Below are positions 17,545 to 26,339 of a stretch of DNA of 35,068 nucleotides, piece after piece. The position numbers and the translations under genes are program-made. The DNA comes from Leuconostoc falkenbergense. Lineage in GTDB: Bacteria; Bacillota; Bacilli; Lactobacillales; Lactobacillaceae. The notes beneath the pieces are model-generated. The model was not told the origin of the DNA and ran no database searches. It worked only from the letters and a program-made list of their open reading frames with translations. The number at the start of each line of letters is the position of its first letter. Positions within the stretch are counted from its first letter, which is position 1. The stretch spans positions 1 to 35,068 of the forward strand of contig NZ_BMBS01000022.1 of NCBI RefSeq assembly GCF_014634805.1, read 5' to 3'.

Positions 17545-18762
17545 ATGGCTAAATTGACTGTTTCAGATTTGGAACTTTCAGGTAAGAAAGTATTGATGCG
17601 CGTTGATTTCAACGTACCTATCAAAGCAGGCGTTATCGGAAACGATAACCGCATTGTGGCAGCATTGCCAACAATCAAGTACGTGTTGGAACACAACGGT
17701 CGTGCAATTTTGTTTTCACACTTGGGACGTATTAAGTCTGAAGATGATAAAAAAGAATTGTCATTGGCACCAGTTGCTGCGCGATTGGGTGAATTGTTGG
17801 GCAAAGACGTTAAGTTCATACCATTTACACGCGGTGCAGAATTAGAATCAGCAATTAATGCTTTGCAAGATGGCGAAGTTTTGATGGTTGAAAACACACG
17901 TTTTGAGGACGTTGTTGACGGCGTTGAAGTCAAAAACGAATCAAAGAACAACCCAGAGTTGGGCAAGTATTGGGCATCATTGGGTGATGATTTGTTCATC
18001 AACGACGCCTTTGGAACAGCACATCGTGCCCACGCTTCAAACGTCGGTATCGCCTCAAACGTTTCACAAGCAGCCGCTGGGTTCTTGATGGAAAAGGAAA
18101 TCAAGTTCTTGGGTGACGCTGTTGCTAACCCAGTTCGTCCATTTGTTGCTATCATTGGTGGTGCAAAAGTTTCTGATAAGATTGAGATTGTGAAGTCACT
18201 ATTGTCTAAAGCCGACAAGGTTATTGTTGGTGGTGGTATGGCTTACACATTTGATGCTGCTAAGGGTGAAAAGATTGGTAACTCATTATTTGAAGCCGAT
18301 AAAGTTGAATTGGCTAAGGAATTGATGGCTGAAGCTGGGGACAAGTTGGTTTTGCCAGTTGATTCAATTGCTGCTGACGCATTTTCAAATGATGCCAAGA
18401 CAGAAGTTGTTGATGCCACAGCTGGTATTCCTGATGGTTACATGGGACTTGATATTGGTCCTAAGTCAGTTAAGCTGTTGCAAGACACTTTGTCAGATGC
18501 TAAGACAGTTGTTTGGAACGGCCCAATGGGTGTGTTCGAAATGCCTAACTTCGCCAAGGGTACATTGGCAATTGGTGAAGAATTGGTTAAGGTAACTGAA
18601 AATGGTGGTACAACCATTGTTGGTGGTGGTGACTCAACTGCCGCAGTACAACAATTGGGTGTTGCTGACAAATTGACGCATATTTCAACAGGTGGTGGTG
18701 CATCACTTGAATACCTCGAAGGTAAAGAATTACCAGGTATTGCTTCAATTTCTGAAAAATAA
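17545..18762 (+). CDS. pgk: Phosphoglycerate kinase
   Basis: This 405-residue cytoplasmic enzyme transfers the acyl phosphate of 1,3-bisphosphoglycerate to ADP, making ATP in the lower part of glycolysis and the phosphoketolase pathway. Signatures are [10 protein letters not shown] at the N-terminus, ILFSHLGR, the GGAKVSDKI stretch of the nucleotide domain, and the C-terminal GGGDSTAAV phosphate-binding loop. I chose ATG 17545 because TTGGAGG lies just upstream; the open frame extends earlier without such a site. Codon use is strongly biased, as expected of a highly expressed gene. It is monocistronic, with its own promoter and terminator. The long minus-strand frames over it are shadows. Confidence 0.96.
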   Translation: MAKLTVSDLELSGKKVLMRVDFNVPIKAGVIGNDNRIVAALPTIKYVLEHNGRAILFSHLGRIKSEDDKKELSLAPVAARLGELLGKDVKFIPFTRGAELESAINALQDGEVLMVENTRFEDVVDGVEVKNESKNNPELGKYWASLGDDLFINDAFGTAHRAHASNVGIASNVSQAAAGFLMEKEIKFLGDAVANPVRPFVAIIGGAKVSDKIEIVKSLLSKADKVIVGGGMAYTFDAAKGEKIGNSLFEADKVELAKELMAEAGDKLVLPVDSIAADAFSNDAKTEVVDATAGIPDGYMGLDIGPKSVKLLQDTLSDAKTVVWNGPMGVFEMPNFAKGTLAIGEELVKVTENGGTTIVGGGDSTAAVQQLGVADKLTHISTGGGASLEYLEGKELPGIASISEK

Positions 18763-18786
18763 ATTTATCATTTAAGCATGATTAAA

Positions 18787-18821
18787 GGTACAGCGCTCTT
18801 TTATGAGCCTGTGCTTTTTTA
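18787..18821 (+). terminator. Rho-independent terminator of pgk
   Basis: ACAG-C-GCTC and GAGC-CTGT pair with one bulged base around TTTTAT, followed by a run of T residues. Confidence 0.8.
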
Positions 18822-18923
18822 TTGTCATATTTTTAGTAGTTTCTTTACCATTTATGAAATAGCCTTTTTTCTGTATTATAATGACATTTATATGAGAAAT
18901 ATGTTTTTTTGATTTCTAAATCA

Positions 18924-18953
18924 TGTACAAATATTAGATATGCGTGATATAAT
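18924..18953 (+). promoter_or_regulatory. Promoter-like sequence directly before the truncated oppA
   Basis: TGTACA (18924-18929) and TATAAT (18948-18953) are 18 bases apart. A second TATAAT-like box lies near 18874. The coding homology to OppA starts about 15 bases after the -10 box, with no start codon or ribosome binding site between. Confidence 0.4.
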
Positions 18954-18967
18954 ATTACCCAGGTTAA

Positions 18968-20188
18968 AATTACGGTGTGCCAGCCTATGCTTTGCCATAT
19001 CATGATCTGAAAGATGTGAGTGCCAAGACCATTGACACGTCTAAAAAGGTTACAAAGACGCCTTTGTCATTTGGACCATTTAAAGTATCATCTGTTTCTT
19101 CAGACTCAACAGTTAAGTATGTGCGTAACAGTGATTACTGGGGTAAACAAGCTAAGTTGAAGACAATCACTTACTATGTTAACCAAGATCAGTCAAAGCT
19201 TGAAAATGACTTATCAAAGCAAAAGTTTGATATTGTGACAACAGCGCCAGCTACATTGTGGAAGAATGGTAACACACCAGTGTTGTCAAAGTATAACAAT
19301 GCTAAGGGATATGCTGCTACTGGTCAAGCTGATGCAGGGTATTGGGAACTTTACTTTAACTTAGGACACGCAGATTCTAAGGGAACAAGTATTCAAGATC
19401 GCTCAACACCATTGCAAGATGCCAATGTTCGTAAGGCAGTTGGGTATGCACAAAACGTCGGTGCGGTTGTTGCTAAGTATGGTAACGGCCTACGTGTGAC
19501 AACCAACACATTAGTTTCAAAGTCAGAAACTAAGAAGTTGTTCTATGATAAGAATGTCAAGGGCTATCAAGCAAAAGCTAACGGTGACATCAAGAAAGCT
19601 GGTAGCTTGTTGGAAAAGGCAGGTTATAAGAAAGATTCTGATGGCTACTACGCTAAAGATGGCAAGCGCCTAACGTTGACTTACTTAGCTCGTTCAGGTC
19701 GTTCAACAGCTGAGTCTGAAGCAAAAGCTTACATCGCTGCATGGAAAGCAGCCGGTATTGAAGTTAAGCTTTATCAAGACAAGTTAGTTGATGCAGCTAC
19801 TTGGCAGTCAATTGTTTTGTCAGCAAAGAACAATGATTGGGATATCACTGATGGTGGTTGGGGTGAAGGTACAGTACCAACATTTGACCAACATTGGAGC
19901 AAGAACGCTGCTTATAACTTTGGACATGTCACATCAGCTGCTTTGACTAAGAATTTGACTGACACACAGAATTCAACTTCTGATGCAAGCTTGATTAAGA
20001 ATATCAAGGCCTTCCAAAAGTTAGTTGTTGATAAAGAAGCTTACACAATTCCTACTTACACTAACATTGATGTACAATTGGTCAATGGTCGTGTTAAGGG
20101 ATGGACAAATGCGCCTGTCAACGATTTGTACGCTAAATTGAGTGTTACTTCAAACAAATTGACTACTTCTGGTAATCCACGTAAGTAA
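18968..20188 (+). pseudogene. 5'-truncated oligopeptide-binding protein gene (oppA-like)
   Basis: About 405 codons match the C-terminal three quarters of an SBP_bac_5 peptide-binding protein. The frame opens at NYGVPAYALPYHDLKDV, and the FGPFKV...NSDYWG segment that in full OppA lies near residue 210 is here at about residue 35. So the signal sequence and the first 150-180 residues are missing. An in-frame TAA sits at 18965, and the only early start (GTG 18977) lacks a good ribosome binding site. The rest of the frame is undamaged and ends normally in a strong terminator, which suggests a recent 5' deletion. It is an additional binding-protein gene beside the intact oppA at 7053. A short expressed product cannot be excluded but would not be exported. 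Confidence 0.75.
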
Positions 20189-20201
20189 TCACAAATTAAA
20201 T

Positions 20202-20266
20202 ACGGGTTGGTATCCTCCCATGGCTCACGTTACTTTTCCAGCCCGTAAGCAGTAGTTGAGCCAACC
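20202..20266 (+). other. Inverted-repeat element with mutually exclusive pairings
   Basis: ACGGGTTGG (20202-20210) can pair with CCAGCCCGT (20238-20246). Its GGTTGG part can instead pair with CCAACC (20261-20266), and TGGCTCA (20221-20227) with TGAGCCA (20257-20263). It lies between the truncated oppA and its terminator. No known RNA family is recognised. Confidence 0.35.
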
Positions 20267-20271
20267 AGTAA

Positions 20272-20321
20272 AAAACATCACAACATGGATTTTTGACTTC
20301 CTAATGTTGTGATGTTTTTTT
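20272..20321 (+). terminator. Strong rho-independent terminator
   Basis: AAAACATCACAACAT and ATGTTGTGATGTTTT are perfect complements around a 16-base loop and are followed by more T residues. It ends the truncated oppA and insulates the next gene. Confidence 0.88.
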
Positions 20322-20440
20322 ATGTGACTTTCTAATTGTTTTATAAAAATTTGAACCAAAATTAACATTTTAGCGGTTAATTAGCTTACAATGTATGTGA
20401 AAGCGACTCAGACATTTCGAAGAAAAGAAAGTGTGAAAAA

Positions 20441-21343
20441 ATGTACGCAATAGAGATGAAAGATTATGGCGACGTCGACGTTTTTGCAGAGGTAACGGAT
20501 GCCAAAACACCAGACATTAAGCCCAGTCAAGTACTGGTTAAGCAACATGCAACAGCTATTGATCCCTATGATGTTAAGTTTCGTGCAGGTGTCATGGGAA
20601 CTAGTGCACCAACACCACTGATTAATGGCTCGTCTGTGGCAGGTGACATTATTGCAGTAGGTAGTGAAGTAAGTGATTTTCATGTTGGTGATCGTGTTGC
20701 GGCGTCACCACATCTCAAAAGTTACGCTGAATTTGTGGCTGTAAGTAGCAAGCAATTGGCTAAAATTCCAGATGGTGTGAGTTATGAGACAGCCGCAGCA
20801 GTTGCTTTAGGCGGCCAAACTGGGTATCAAATGATGACGACTGATTTTGATGTACGACCTGGTGAGAGCGTATTGATTCACGGTGGTGCTGGTTCAGTTG
20901 GTTTTACCGCGATCCAAGTTGCTCAGACAATCGGCGCGGGGAAAATATATACAACGGCCAGCGGCGAATCAGCTGTATTTTTGAAGTCCTTCAATCCGCA
21001 TTTACATGTTATTGACTATAAGAAAGAAAGTTTGGCAACTGTTATTAAAGATAAAGTAGATGTCGTTCTTGATACCATCGGTGGTAAAACCTTAACTGAT
21101 TCTTTGAACGTGTTGCAACTCGAAGGTCGACTGGTGTCTATTGTTGATAACAATGATGATCCAAGAGTAACAAACAGTTTCATGAAGTCAAACGGGCAAC
21201 AATTAGCAGCTTTGTTGCAGATGGTTGCCAGTGGTGATGTGAAAGTCAATATTGCCGAGGTGGCGCCTTTTAATGTGATTAATCTGAAAGAATTCCATAG
21301 TCGTCAGCACGTTTTAGGCAAGTTAGTTTTAAAATTCTCGTAA
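20441..21343 (+). CDS. NAD(P)H-dependent quinone oxidoreductase, zinc-free MDR family
   Basis: This 300-residue medium-chain reductase has an N-terminal GroES-like domain (about 1-120), then a Rossmann domain with HGGAGSVGFTAIQVA near residue 147. The zinc-binding cysteines of alcohol dehydrogenases are absent, which places it with the quinone oxidoreductase/zeta-crystallin group. The likely reaction is NADPH-dependent reduction of quinones or reactive enals and enones. It stands alone: a strong terminator precedes it and the alcohol dehydrogenase downstream has its own promoter. An AAGAAAG site lies before the ATG. The true substrate is unknown. Confidence 0.8.
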   Translation: MYAIEMKDYGDVDVFAEVTDAKTPDIKPSQVLVKQHATAIDPYDVKFRAGVMGTSAPTPLINGSSVAGDIIAVGSEVSDFHVGDRVAASPHLKSYAEFVAVSSKQLAKIPDGVSYETAAAVALGGQTGYQMMTTDFDVRPGESVLIHGGAGSVGFTAIQVAQTIGAGKIYTTASGESAVFLKSFNPHLHVIDYKKESLATVIKDKVDVVLDTIGGKTLTDSLNVLQLEGRLVSIVDNNDDPRVTNSFMKSNGQQLAALLQMVASGDVKVNIAEVAPFNVINLKEFHSRQHVLGKLVLKFS

Positions 21344-21428
21344 TCCAACTTTTATTTTTAGAAACCGTAGAGGCTCTCTATACATTTGTTAGTGAAACAC
21401 GTCACTTTACAAAAGAATTTTATGTAAA

Positions 21429-21485
21429 TTTTACATAAAAACTATTTACAAATATGAATTTTATGGTTACAATTTACTTGTAAAT
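21429..21485 (+). promoter_or_regulatory. Alcohol dehydrogenase promoter with nearby inverted repeats
   Basis: TTTACA (21445-21450), 17 bases, TACAAT (21468-21473). A dyad ATGTAAA-T-TTTACAT lies just before the -35 box (within 21422-21436) and ATTTAC-TT-GTAAAT (21472-21485) overlaps the -10 box and start site. These may be operators; no specific regulator is identified. Confidence 0.5.
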
Positions 21486-21513
21486 AAATTCACATATATG
21501 AAAGAGGTTAAAT

Positions 21514-22566
21514 ATGAAAGCAGCAGTTGTCCGTGAAGTGAATGATGGGTATGTTGATTTAATTGATGATTGGCAACCACGCGCGTTAGGCTTTGGTGAT
21601 GCTTTGGTTGACGTTGAATATGTCGGTCTTTGTCACACAGATTTGCACTGTGCTAATGGTGATTTTGGTAATCCAAATGAAATTGGTGAACGCAATGGTC
21701 AATTCCGTCGTGTTATTGGTCATGAAGGCGTTGGTCGTGTTTCAAAGTTAGGCGAAGGTGCCGGTGATTATCTTAAAATTGGTGATCGCGTATCAATTGC
21801 TTGGTTCTATGATGCTTGTGGTGTTTGTGACTACTGTGTTTCAGGTAATGAAACGTTCTGCCGTAAGGTTCGTAACTCAGGTTACACGATTGACGGTGCA
21901 ATGTCACAACAGGTTGTTGTCAACTCAAAATATGCAGTGAAAGTACCAGAAGGTTTGGATCCAGTTGAAGCAACATCAATCACTTGTGCCGGTGTGACAA
22001 TGTATAAGTCACTTAAAGTTGGTGAAACAAAGCCAGGTGAATGGGTGTCAGTTCATGGTGCCGGTGGTTTAGGTAACTTGGCTGTGCAATATGCTCATAA
22101 TGTATTTGGTGCACACGTAGCCGTTATTGATGGTAACGATGACAAGTTGGCTGCTGCTAAGGCTAACGGTGCTGAAGTGTTGGTCAACCGTAAGACCGAA
22201 GATGTGGTTGCTAAGGTTAATGAATTAACTGGTGGTGTGCATAACGCACAAGTAACTGCTGTTAATGATGCAGCTTTCTCACAAGCTGTTAATGTTTTGC
22301 GCCCAATGGGTAAGTTAGTGGCTGTTGCTTTGCCACAAGGTGATATGGCACTCAATATTGCTAAAACAGTATTAGACGGCATTGAAGTTCGAGGATCACT
22401 TGTTGGTACTCGTGCCGATTTGAAAGAAGCCTTCCAATTTGGGGCTGAAGGTAAAGTTAAGCCAATCGTCGAGACAGTTGATTTCAAGGATATGAATGAC
22501 GTGATTGATGAGATGAAGGCTGGTAACATTACTGGTCGTAAAGTCTTTGACTTCACAGCACTATAA
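21514..22566 (+). CDS. adhP: Zinc-dependent alcohol dehydrogenase (AdhP type)
   Basis: This 350-residue enzyme interconverts primary alcohols and aldehydes with NAD(H), which in heterofermenters means reducing acetaldehyde to ethanol. Catalytic zinc ligands are C40 and H70-E71 with a third cysteine in the SITCAGVT segment. The structural zinc site has four cysteines at 102, 105, 108 and 116. The dinucleotide-binding loop is GAGGLG near 178-183. Length and motifs match the tetrameric bacterial AdhP family. A GAAAGAGG site lies before the ATG. It is monocistronic with a terminator shared by the convergent VOC gene. Confidence 0.9.
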   Translation: MKAAVVREVNDGYVDLIDDWQPRALGFGDALVDVEYVGLCHTDLHCANGDFGNPNEIGERNGQFRRVIGHEGVGRVSKLGEGAGDYLKIGDRVSIAWFYDACGVCDYCVSGNETFCRKVRNSGYTIDGAMSQQVVVNSKYAVKVPEGLDPVEATSITCAGVTMYKSLKVGETKPGEWVSVHGAGGLGNLAVQYAHNVFGAHVAVIDGNDDKLAAAKANGAEVLVNRKTEDVVAKVNELTGGVHNAQVTAVNDAAFSQAVNVLRPMGKLVAVALPQGDMALNIAKTVLDGIEVRGSLVGTRADLKEAFQFGAEGKVKPIVETVDFKDMNDVIDEMKAGNITGRKVFDFTAL

Positions 22567-22570
22567 TCAA

Positions 22571-22607
22571 AAAAACGAGATACAGAACTTGTGTCTCGTT
22601 TTTTTTT
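22571..22607. terminator. Bidirectional terminator between adhP and the VOC gene
   Basis: AAAAACGAGATAC and GTGTCTCGTTTTT form a stem (one G-U) with A and T tracts on both sides, so it can end transcription from either direction. Confidence 0.85.
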
Positions 22608-22609
22608 AA

Positions 22610-22942
22610 CTATTGATTTGCCTCAAGTGTGATTAAGTTACCTTCGGAATCATGGATTTTAAAGGCGATTTTATTGCCAAAACGGGGTTCGGGCTTGCCT
22701 ACAATTGGAATAAAATTATTGCGAAGATGTTGCTTTAATTCATCTTGATGGTCTCTAATCAACATTTCTAATTGATCAGTTGGTTCACCGGCTACAAAAA
22801 TAATATCATCACCATCAATCATTAAGTGGCGACCACTAGCGTGACCGGATTGTGGTAGGTCGAATACATCACGCCAAAAACGGTAGGCACGGTTAACATC
22901 TTGAGCAGGAATTGTTTTAATGTTGAGTTTTCTTGGTTTCAT
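22610..22942 (-). CDS. VOC-superfamily (glyoxalase/bleomycin-resistance-like) protein
   Basis: This 110-residue protein has one or two beta-alpha-beta-beta-beta modules of the vicinal oxygen chelate fold. The start KLNIKTIPAQDVNRAYRFWR and the end HDSEGNLITLEANQ are typical of the family, and the terminal glutamate is a usual metal ligand. It lies five bases after the MFS exporter gene on the same strand, so it is probably the second gene of a two-gene operon. No ribosome binding site is visible at its ATG, which suggests translational coupling. Related proteins bind or modify small toxic compounds; here the ligand is unknown. Confidence 0.72.
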   Translation of the reverse strand: MKPRKLNIKTIPAQDVNRAYRFWRDVFDLPQSGHASGRHLMIDGDDIIFVAGEPTDQLEMLIRDHQDELKQHLRNNFIPIVGKPEPRFGNKIAFKIHDSEGNLITLEANQ

Positions 22943-22947
22943 AATAC

Positions 22948-24228
22948 TTATAGTATAGCTGTTTCAGTGGTTTTTTCAACCTTCTCAATGTCATGTTGAC
23001 GGGTTAAAATGATGTATACAACAGTCATCAATGTCACAATCGCCATTATTACCCACGAGATATTTGGTGAAATTAAATTTGCAATACCGAGGAACAAAAA
23101 CTGACCGATTGGTGCGCTTGACAAAGCGAATGTATTGAGCAAACCACTGACACTTGCTAGCTGGTTTTGATCAATGCGTTTCATTAAAATGGCACCAAAT
23201 TTGGGATTGACTTGCGCATTAAAATAAGCAACGACAAAGGAAATAATCATCCATACACTGCCGTTTGGATAAATGATTGGTACGAGCTCTAAGCCTAGTA
23301 CGCCAGTCATCGCTACGGCTAGTAATTGCTTAGTTGTTAGATGACTCAGAAAAGGCATGGGCAGAAGAGAGCCTAACAACATTCCGGTTGAAAAGATAGC
23401 ACCAAACATCGCGACGGTAGTGCCAAAACTACCAATGAGCAGGCTTTTTTCGTGTAAAAGCGTGACATTAAATACGCCATTTAGCGAGGTGCCAATAAAA
23501 TTAACTGCAGTGGCTAACAGCATTAACTGGAAGAATAGCTTGTCTTGATAAACATACGAGAAAGTCGTCTTTAAGTCGTGCCACATGGGTTGCGTTGATT
23601 TTGGACGTTGTGTTGTTTCAATATGTGCTTCGGCTTGTTTGAAGTGGCGACGATTGACAGTCATAATGAACCAAGCGACGATGAACATGAACGCATTGAT
23701 CAAGCTAAAAGCGGCATAATCCTGATGTAGTAATCCCAATAATCCCACACCAGCAAAACCGCCAATTAAACTCACCGTGATACTGACCGCTTGCTCCAAT
23801 CCCATTGCGTTTTGTAATTGATCATCGCTTAAAATATATCGTGATACGGGGGTCATTAATAGATTGCTGTATGAACCAATGGTATCAGCGAAAAAAATAA
23901 GTAGAAATAGCACGATAAAGCTGTCAAACCGACCATGCCAGAAAGTTAGAATAACAGTTACAATTAAGAATATACCGGCTTGCGATAGTCGGGCAAATGA
24001 CCAAGCGCGCAGATGATTTTTAGTTTTATCTGCCAAATTTCCCATCACAACCGATAATAATGACGGGAAAAACTCAGCGAATGCCACTAATGTTACTGCG
24101 AGCGTTTTATTGGGTAGGGTAGCGGCATAAATTAAAAAAACAATGTTGAAAAAACTGCTCCCAATATTATTAAAGAACTGCGCTATAATCATCACGCGAA
24201 ATGCTTTGTTGACTTTGAAAACCTGCAC
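22948..24228 (-). CDS. MFS transporter, probable efflux
   Basis: This is a membrane protein of about 426 residues with twelve predicted helices in the major facilitator superfamily. The loop after helix 2 reads GNLADKTKNHLRAW, a version of MFS motif A, and the overall layout resembles macrolide/EntS-type exporters. The first start in the frame is TTG at 24234, but AAGGAG is only two bases from it; GTG at 24228 gives a normal spacing of eight. It is divergent from two Rgg-type regulator genes, with a large dyad-symmetric region between, so it is a good candidate for control by them. The substrate is unknown. Confidence 0.8.
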   Translation of the reverse strand: MQVFKVNKAFRVMIIAQFFNNIGSSFFNIVFLIYAATLPNKTLAVTLVAFAEFFPSLLSVVMGNLADKTKNHLRAWSFARLSQAGIFLIVTVILTFWHGRFDSFIVLFLLIFFADTIGSYSNLLMTPVSRYILSDDQLQNAMGLEQAVSITVSLIGGFAGVGLLGLLHQDYAAFSLINAFMFIVAWFIMTVNRRHFKQAEAHIETTQRPKSTQPMWHDLKTTFSYVYQDKLFFQLMLLATAVNFIGTSLNGVFNVTLLHEKSLLIGSFGTTVAMFGAIFSTGMLLGSLLPMPFLSHLTTKQLLAVAMTGVLGLELVPIIYPNGSVWMIISFVVAYFNAQVNPKFGAILMKRIDQNQLASVSGLLNTFALSSAPIGQFLFLGIANLISPNISWVIMAIVTLMTVVYIILTRQHDIEKVEKTTETAIL

Positions 24229-24260
24229 TAGCAATACTCCTTTTGACTTGAATAAATTAA

Positions 24261-24327
24261 GTGTACACGGTAAGATAAATTAAAGAACAATAAGAGAATA
24301 TATTCTACTTTAAATTATCTGTACACA
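24261..24327. promoter_or_regulatory. Dyad-symmetric operator-like region between MFS and rgg genes
   Basis: The region holds GTGTACAC (24261-24268), AGATAAATTAAAG (24273-24285), a perfect 12-base palindrome AGAATATATTCT (24295-24306), CTTTAAATTATCT (24308-24320, complementary to 24273-24285 with one mismatch) and TGTACACA (24320-24327). Such symmetry in a divergent promoter region suggests binding by a dimeric regulator, plausibly one of the adjacent Rgg proteins. Confidence 0.5.
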
Positions 24328-24415
24328 ACAGCTAGTAAAATAAGCATAATTGATTTTGTTGTTAATACGGTAAAAGTGACATATATGACAACTTTTAAAA
24401 ATAAGCAGGTATAAA

Positions 24416-25360
24416 ATGACGAATTATGGCGAAGTTTTTCATGAATTGCGTGTTGGCAAACAGATGACATTGGCAAAAACAGCGGGGGATATTGTATCTG
24501 CCTCCTTTTTGGCTCGTTTTGAAAAAGGTGAAACCAACATATCTTTAGAACACTTCACAAGGATATTACAGCGGTTAAATGTGACCCCCTTAGAATTTTT
24601 TGCGCTGTCCAACCACTTTTCTGCGCAAGTGTTTGATGATTTATTTACACAAATAACCGAACAGGCAACAATTGATTTAACGCGTAACAGCGCAGTTGTG
24701 GGTCAATATGTGTCATTATTAGCTAAGAAATTAACGCATACGACACAGCGATTGCCGGTGTTGTTGGCGCTAGATTTCTTTCAAAAATTACTTGATGTGC
24801 AACACTTAGCACAACATGCTAATGCGACAAATGTTTCTCAACGTCTGTTGCAAGGTGGACGCCGAGCAAAAAATTATTTATTGTCAGTTGATACATGGGG
24901 GGAATTTGAGATGAAAATATTGAACCGATTTGCCTCAATGATCTGCGCCGCAGAGTTACGACCATTAGTTCAGTTAGCGGTACAAAAAATTGCCATTTAT
25001 CAGCAGCAAGCTGTGTATGAAGATTATATGTTTCGTTTGTTAAATTCAGTTTTCTTTGCGACTGTGTATACTGATACGCAATTATCAGCTGAAATCCTGA
25101 CACTTATGTCCAGAGAAATGACAGCTCGAAATAATGCTGATAATCATTTGAAATACAAATTAGCTGAGGCGTTACAAGAGCTTGCTGAAGGTCAAATTAC
25201 AAAAAGTCGAGCAGATTTTGAACAATTGACAACTGTAAGCCAGCAAATTGGTTTGACATTTGATACGTTCTTTGGCTTTTCAGCACAAGACTGGTTAGCT
25301 TTTGAGGAACAAGTGAAGCACGGGCAACAGCATACACGCATTCTGCGTTTTGAATTATGA
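24416..25360 (+). CDS. Rgg-family transcriptional regulator (first of tandem pair)
   Basis: This 314-residue regulator has an N-terminal helix-turn-helix (about residues 7-60, including SFLARFEKGETNISLEHF) and a long helical C-terminal domain like the peptide-binding repeat domain of Rgg/GadR/MutR proteins. Such regulators sense short peptides imported by Opp or act peptide-free. It is divergent from an MFS exporter and followed eight bases later by a paralogue. I found no short hydrophobic pheromone ORF next to it. An AGCAGGT site precedes the ATG. The family is likely; the regulated genes are inferred from position only. Confidence 0.75.
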   Translation: MTNYGEVFHELRVGKQMTLAKTAGDIVSASFLARFEKGETNISLEHFTRILQRLNVTPLEFFALSNHFSAQVFDDLFTQITEQATIDLTRNSAVVGQYVSLLAKKLTHTTQRLPVLLALDFFQKLLDVQHLAQHANATNVSQRLLQGGRRAKNYLLSVDTWGEFEMKILNRFASMICAAELRPLVQLAVQKIAIYQQQAVYEDYMFRLLNSVFFATVYTDTQLSAEILTLMSREMTARNNADNHLKYKLAEALQELAEGQITKSRADFEQLTTVSQQIGLTFDTFFGFSAQDWLAFEEQVKHGQQHTRILRFEL

Positions 25361-25368
25361 GGTGAACT

Positions 25369-26319
25369 ATGATTGATTATGGCGCGACATTTAAACGCTT
25401 GCGAGAAGATAAGGGCTTGAAAATTGTTGACCTCGAGCAACCCAACATTTCACGATCATTGATTGGTAAGTTTGAAAGAGGGCAAACACGTATATCGGCT
25501 GATCGTCTAGACAAATTATTATCCGACATGGGCGTCAGCCATGATGAATTCTTATTTCTTGGTGGTGATCGTAGTGATAATTATATCTATATGAAGCTAC
25601 ATGAAATGGGTGTGCAAACTGGTGAGCCAAAAGAAATGCAACAACTTGAGGCGATGATTACACGATCAACTAATGATTTAAAACATGGTCGTGGCGGCAT
25701 TGGGGCTCGTTTTATGCGTGAATTTGGTATCATGCTGAAGTATGGCATAGACAAAGAAACGGATAAGCAGTTTTATGATCGTGTTGAAGTAAAAAAACAT
25801 GTCAAACCAGCTGTTGATTTTCTCAAGCAAGCTGAAACTTGGGGGCGAATTGAACTAGATATTTTTACTTTATTTTATCCGGGGATGTCACCAACAGACT
25901 TGTTGGCACTGGGGCGTTTAGCCATTAAACGGGCACATTTTTATTCACAATTGCGAACAGAACAGATGCGGCTAGTTAACATTATTGACGTTGTTTTCAC
26001 TGGCTTGATTTACACAGATATTGAGGGCGCTGCTGAAATGTTAGCTTTAGAAGAATCAGTATTAAAGAGTATGGACGAATTCATGACGAATTTAACCACG
26101 CAACGGTTAAGGCTTGTGTATAGCAAAGGCATATTGCAAATGCTTCAGGGGGATGTTGAAGGTGGCTACACACAAGCAACGTCTGTTGTCCCAGCATACG
26201 AAATTGCTGGCATGAATCAGACGGCAAAGTTCGTTCAAGAGGCAGCAAAATTAACGCGCAAGGAAATATTGGCCGGTAATCCTGACAATATACCACACAC
26301 ATACTCAATGTTGATTTAA
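25369..26319 (+). CDS. Rgg-family transcriptional regulator (second of tandem pair)
   Basis: This 316-residue paralogue of the preceding gene has the helix-turn-helix in residues 5-60 (RSLIGKFERGQTRISADRL) and the same helical C-terminal architecture, including a matching TWGRIELDIFTLF segment (TWGEFEMKILNRF in the first copy). GAGGTG lies seven bases before the ATG. It is co-transcribed with the first regulator. The pair could form homo- or heterodimers. The ABC-F gene follows after 20 bases. Confidence 0.77.
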   Translation: MIDYGATFKRLREDKGLKIVDLEQPNISRSLIGKFERGQTRISADRLDKLLSDMGVSHDEFLFLGGDRSDNYIYMKLHEMGVQTGEPKEMQQLEAMITRSTNDLKHGRGGIGARFMREFGIMLKYGIDKETDKQFYDRVEVKKHVKPAVDFLKQAETWGRIELDIFTLFYPGMSPTDLLALGRLAIKRAHFYSQLRTEQMRLVNIIDVVFTGLIYTDIEGAAEMLALEESVLKSMDEFMTNLTTQRLRLVYSKGILQMLQGDVEGGYTQATSVVPAYEIAGMNQTAKFVQEAAKLTRKEILAGNPDNIPHTYSMLI

Positions 26320-26339
26320 AATGTGATAAACTTATAGTT

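Noticed and set aside
17505-18218. Long minus-strand open frame opposite pgk
   Set aside because: It is a shadow of the strongly biased pgk coding sequence and has no ribosome binding site or recognisable domain.
22095-22556. Minus-strand open frame opposite adhP
   Set aside because: Same reason: it mirrors a highly biased gene and has a low-complexity serine/threonine-rich translation.
24378-24414. Short ORF just before the first rgg as a pheromone gene
   Set aside because: The product is about 12 residues, polar rather than hydrophobic, and has no ribosome binding site.
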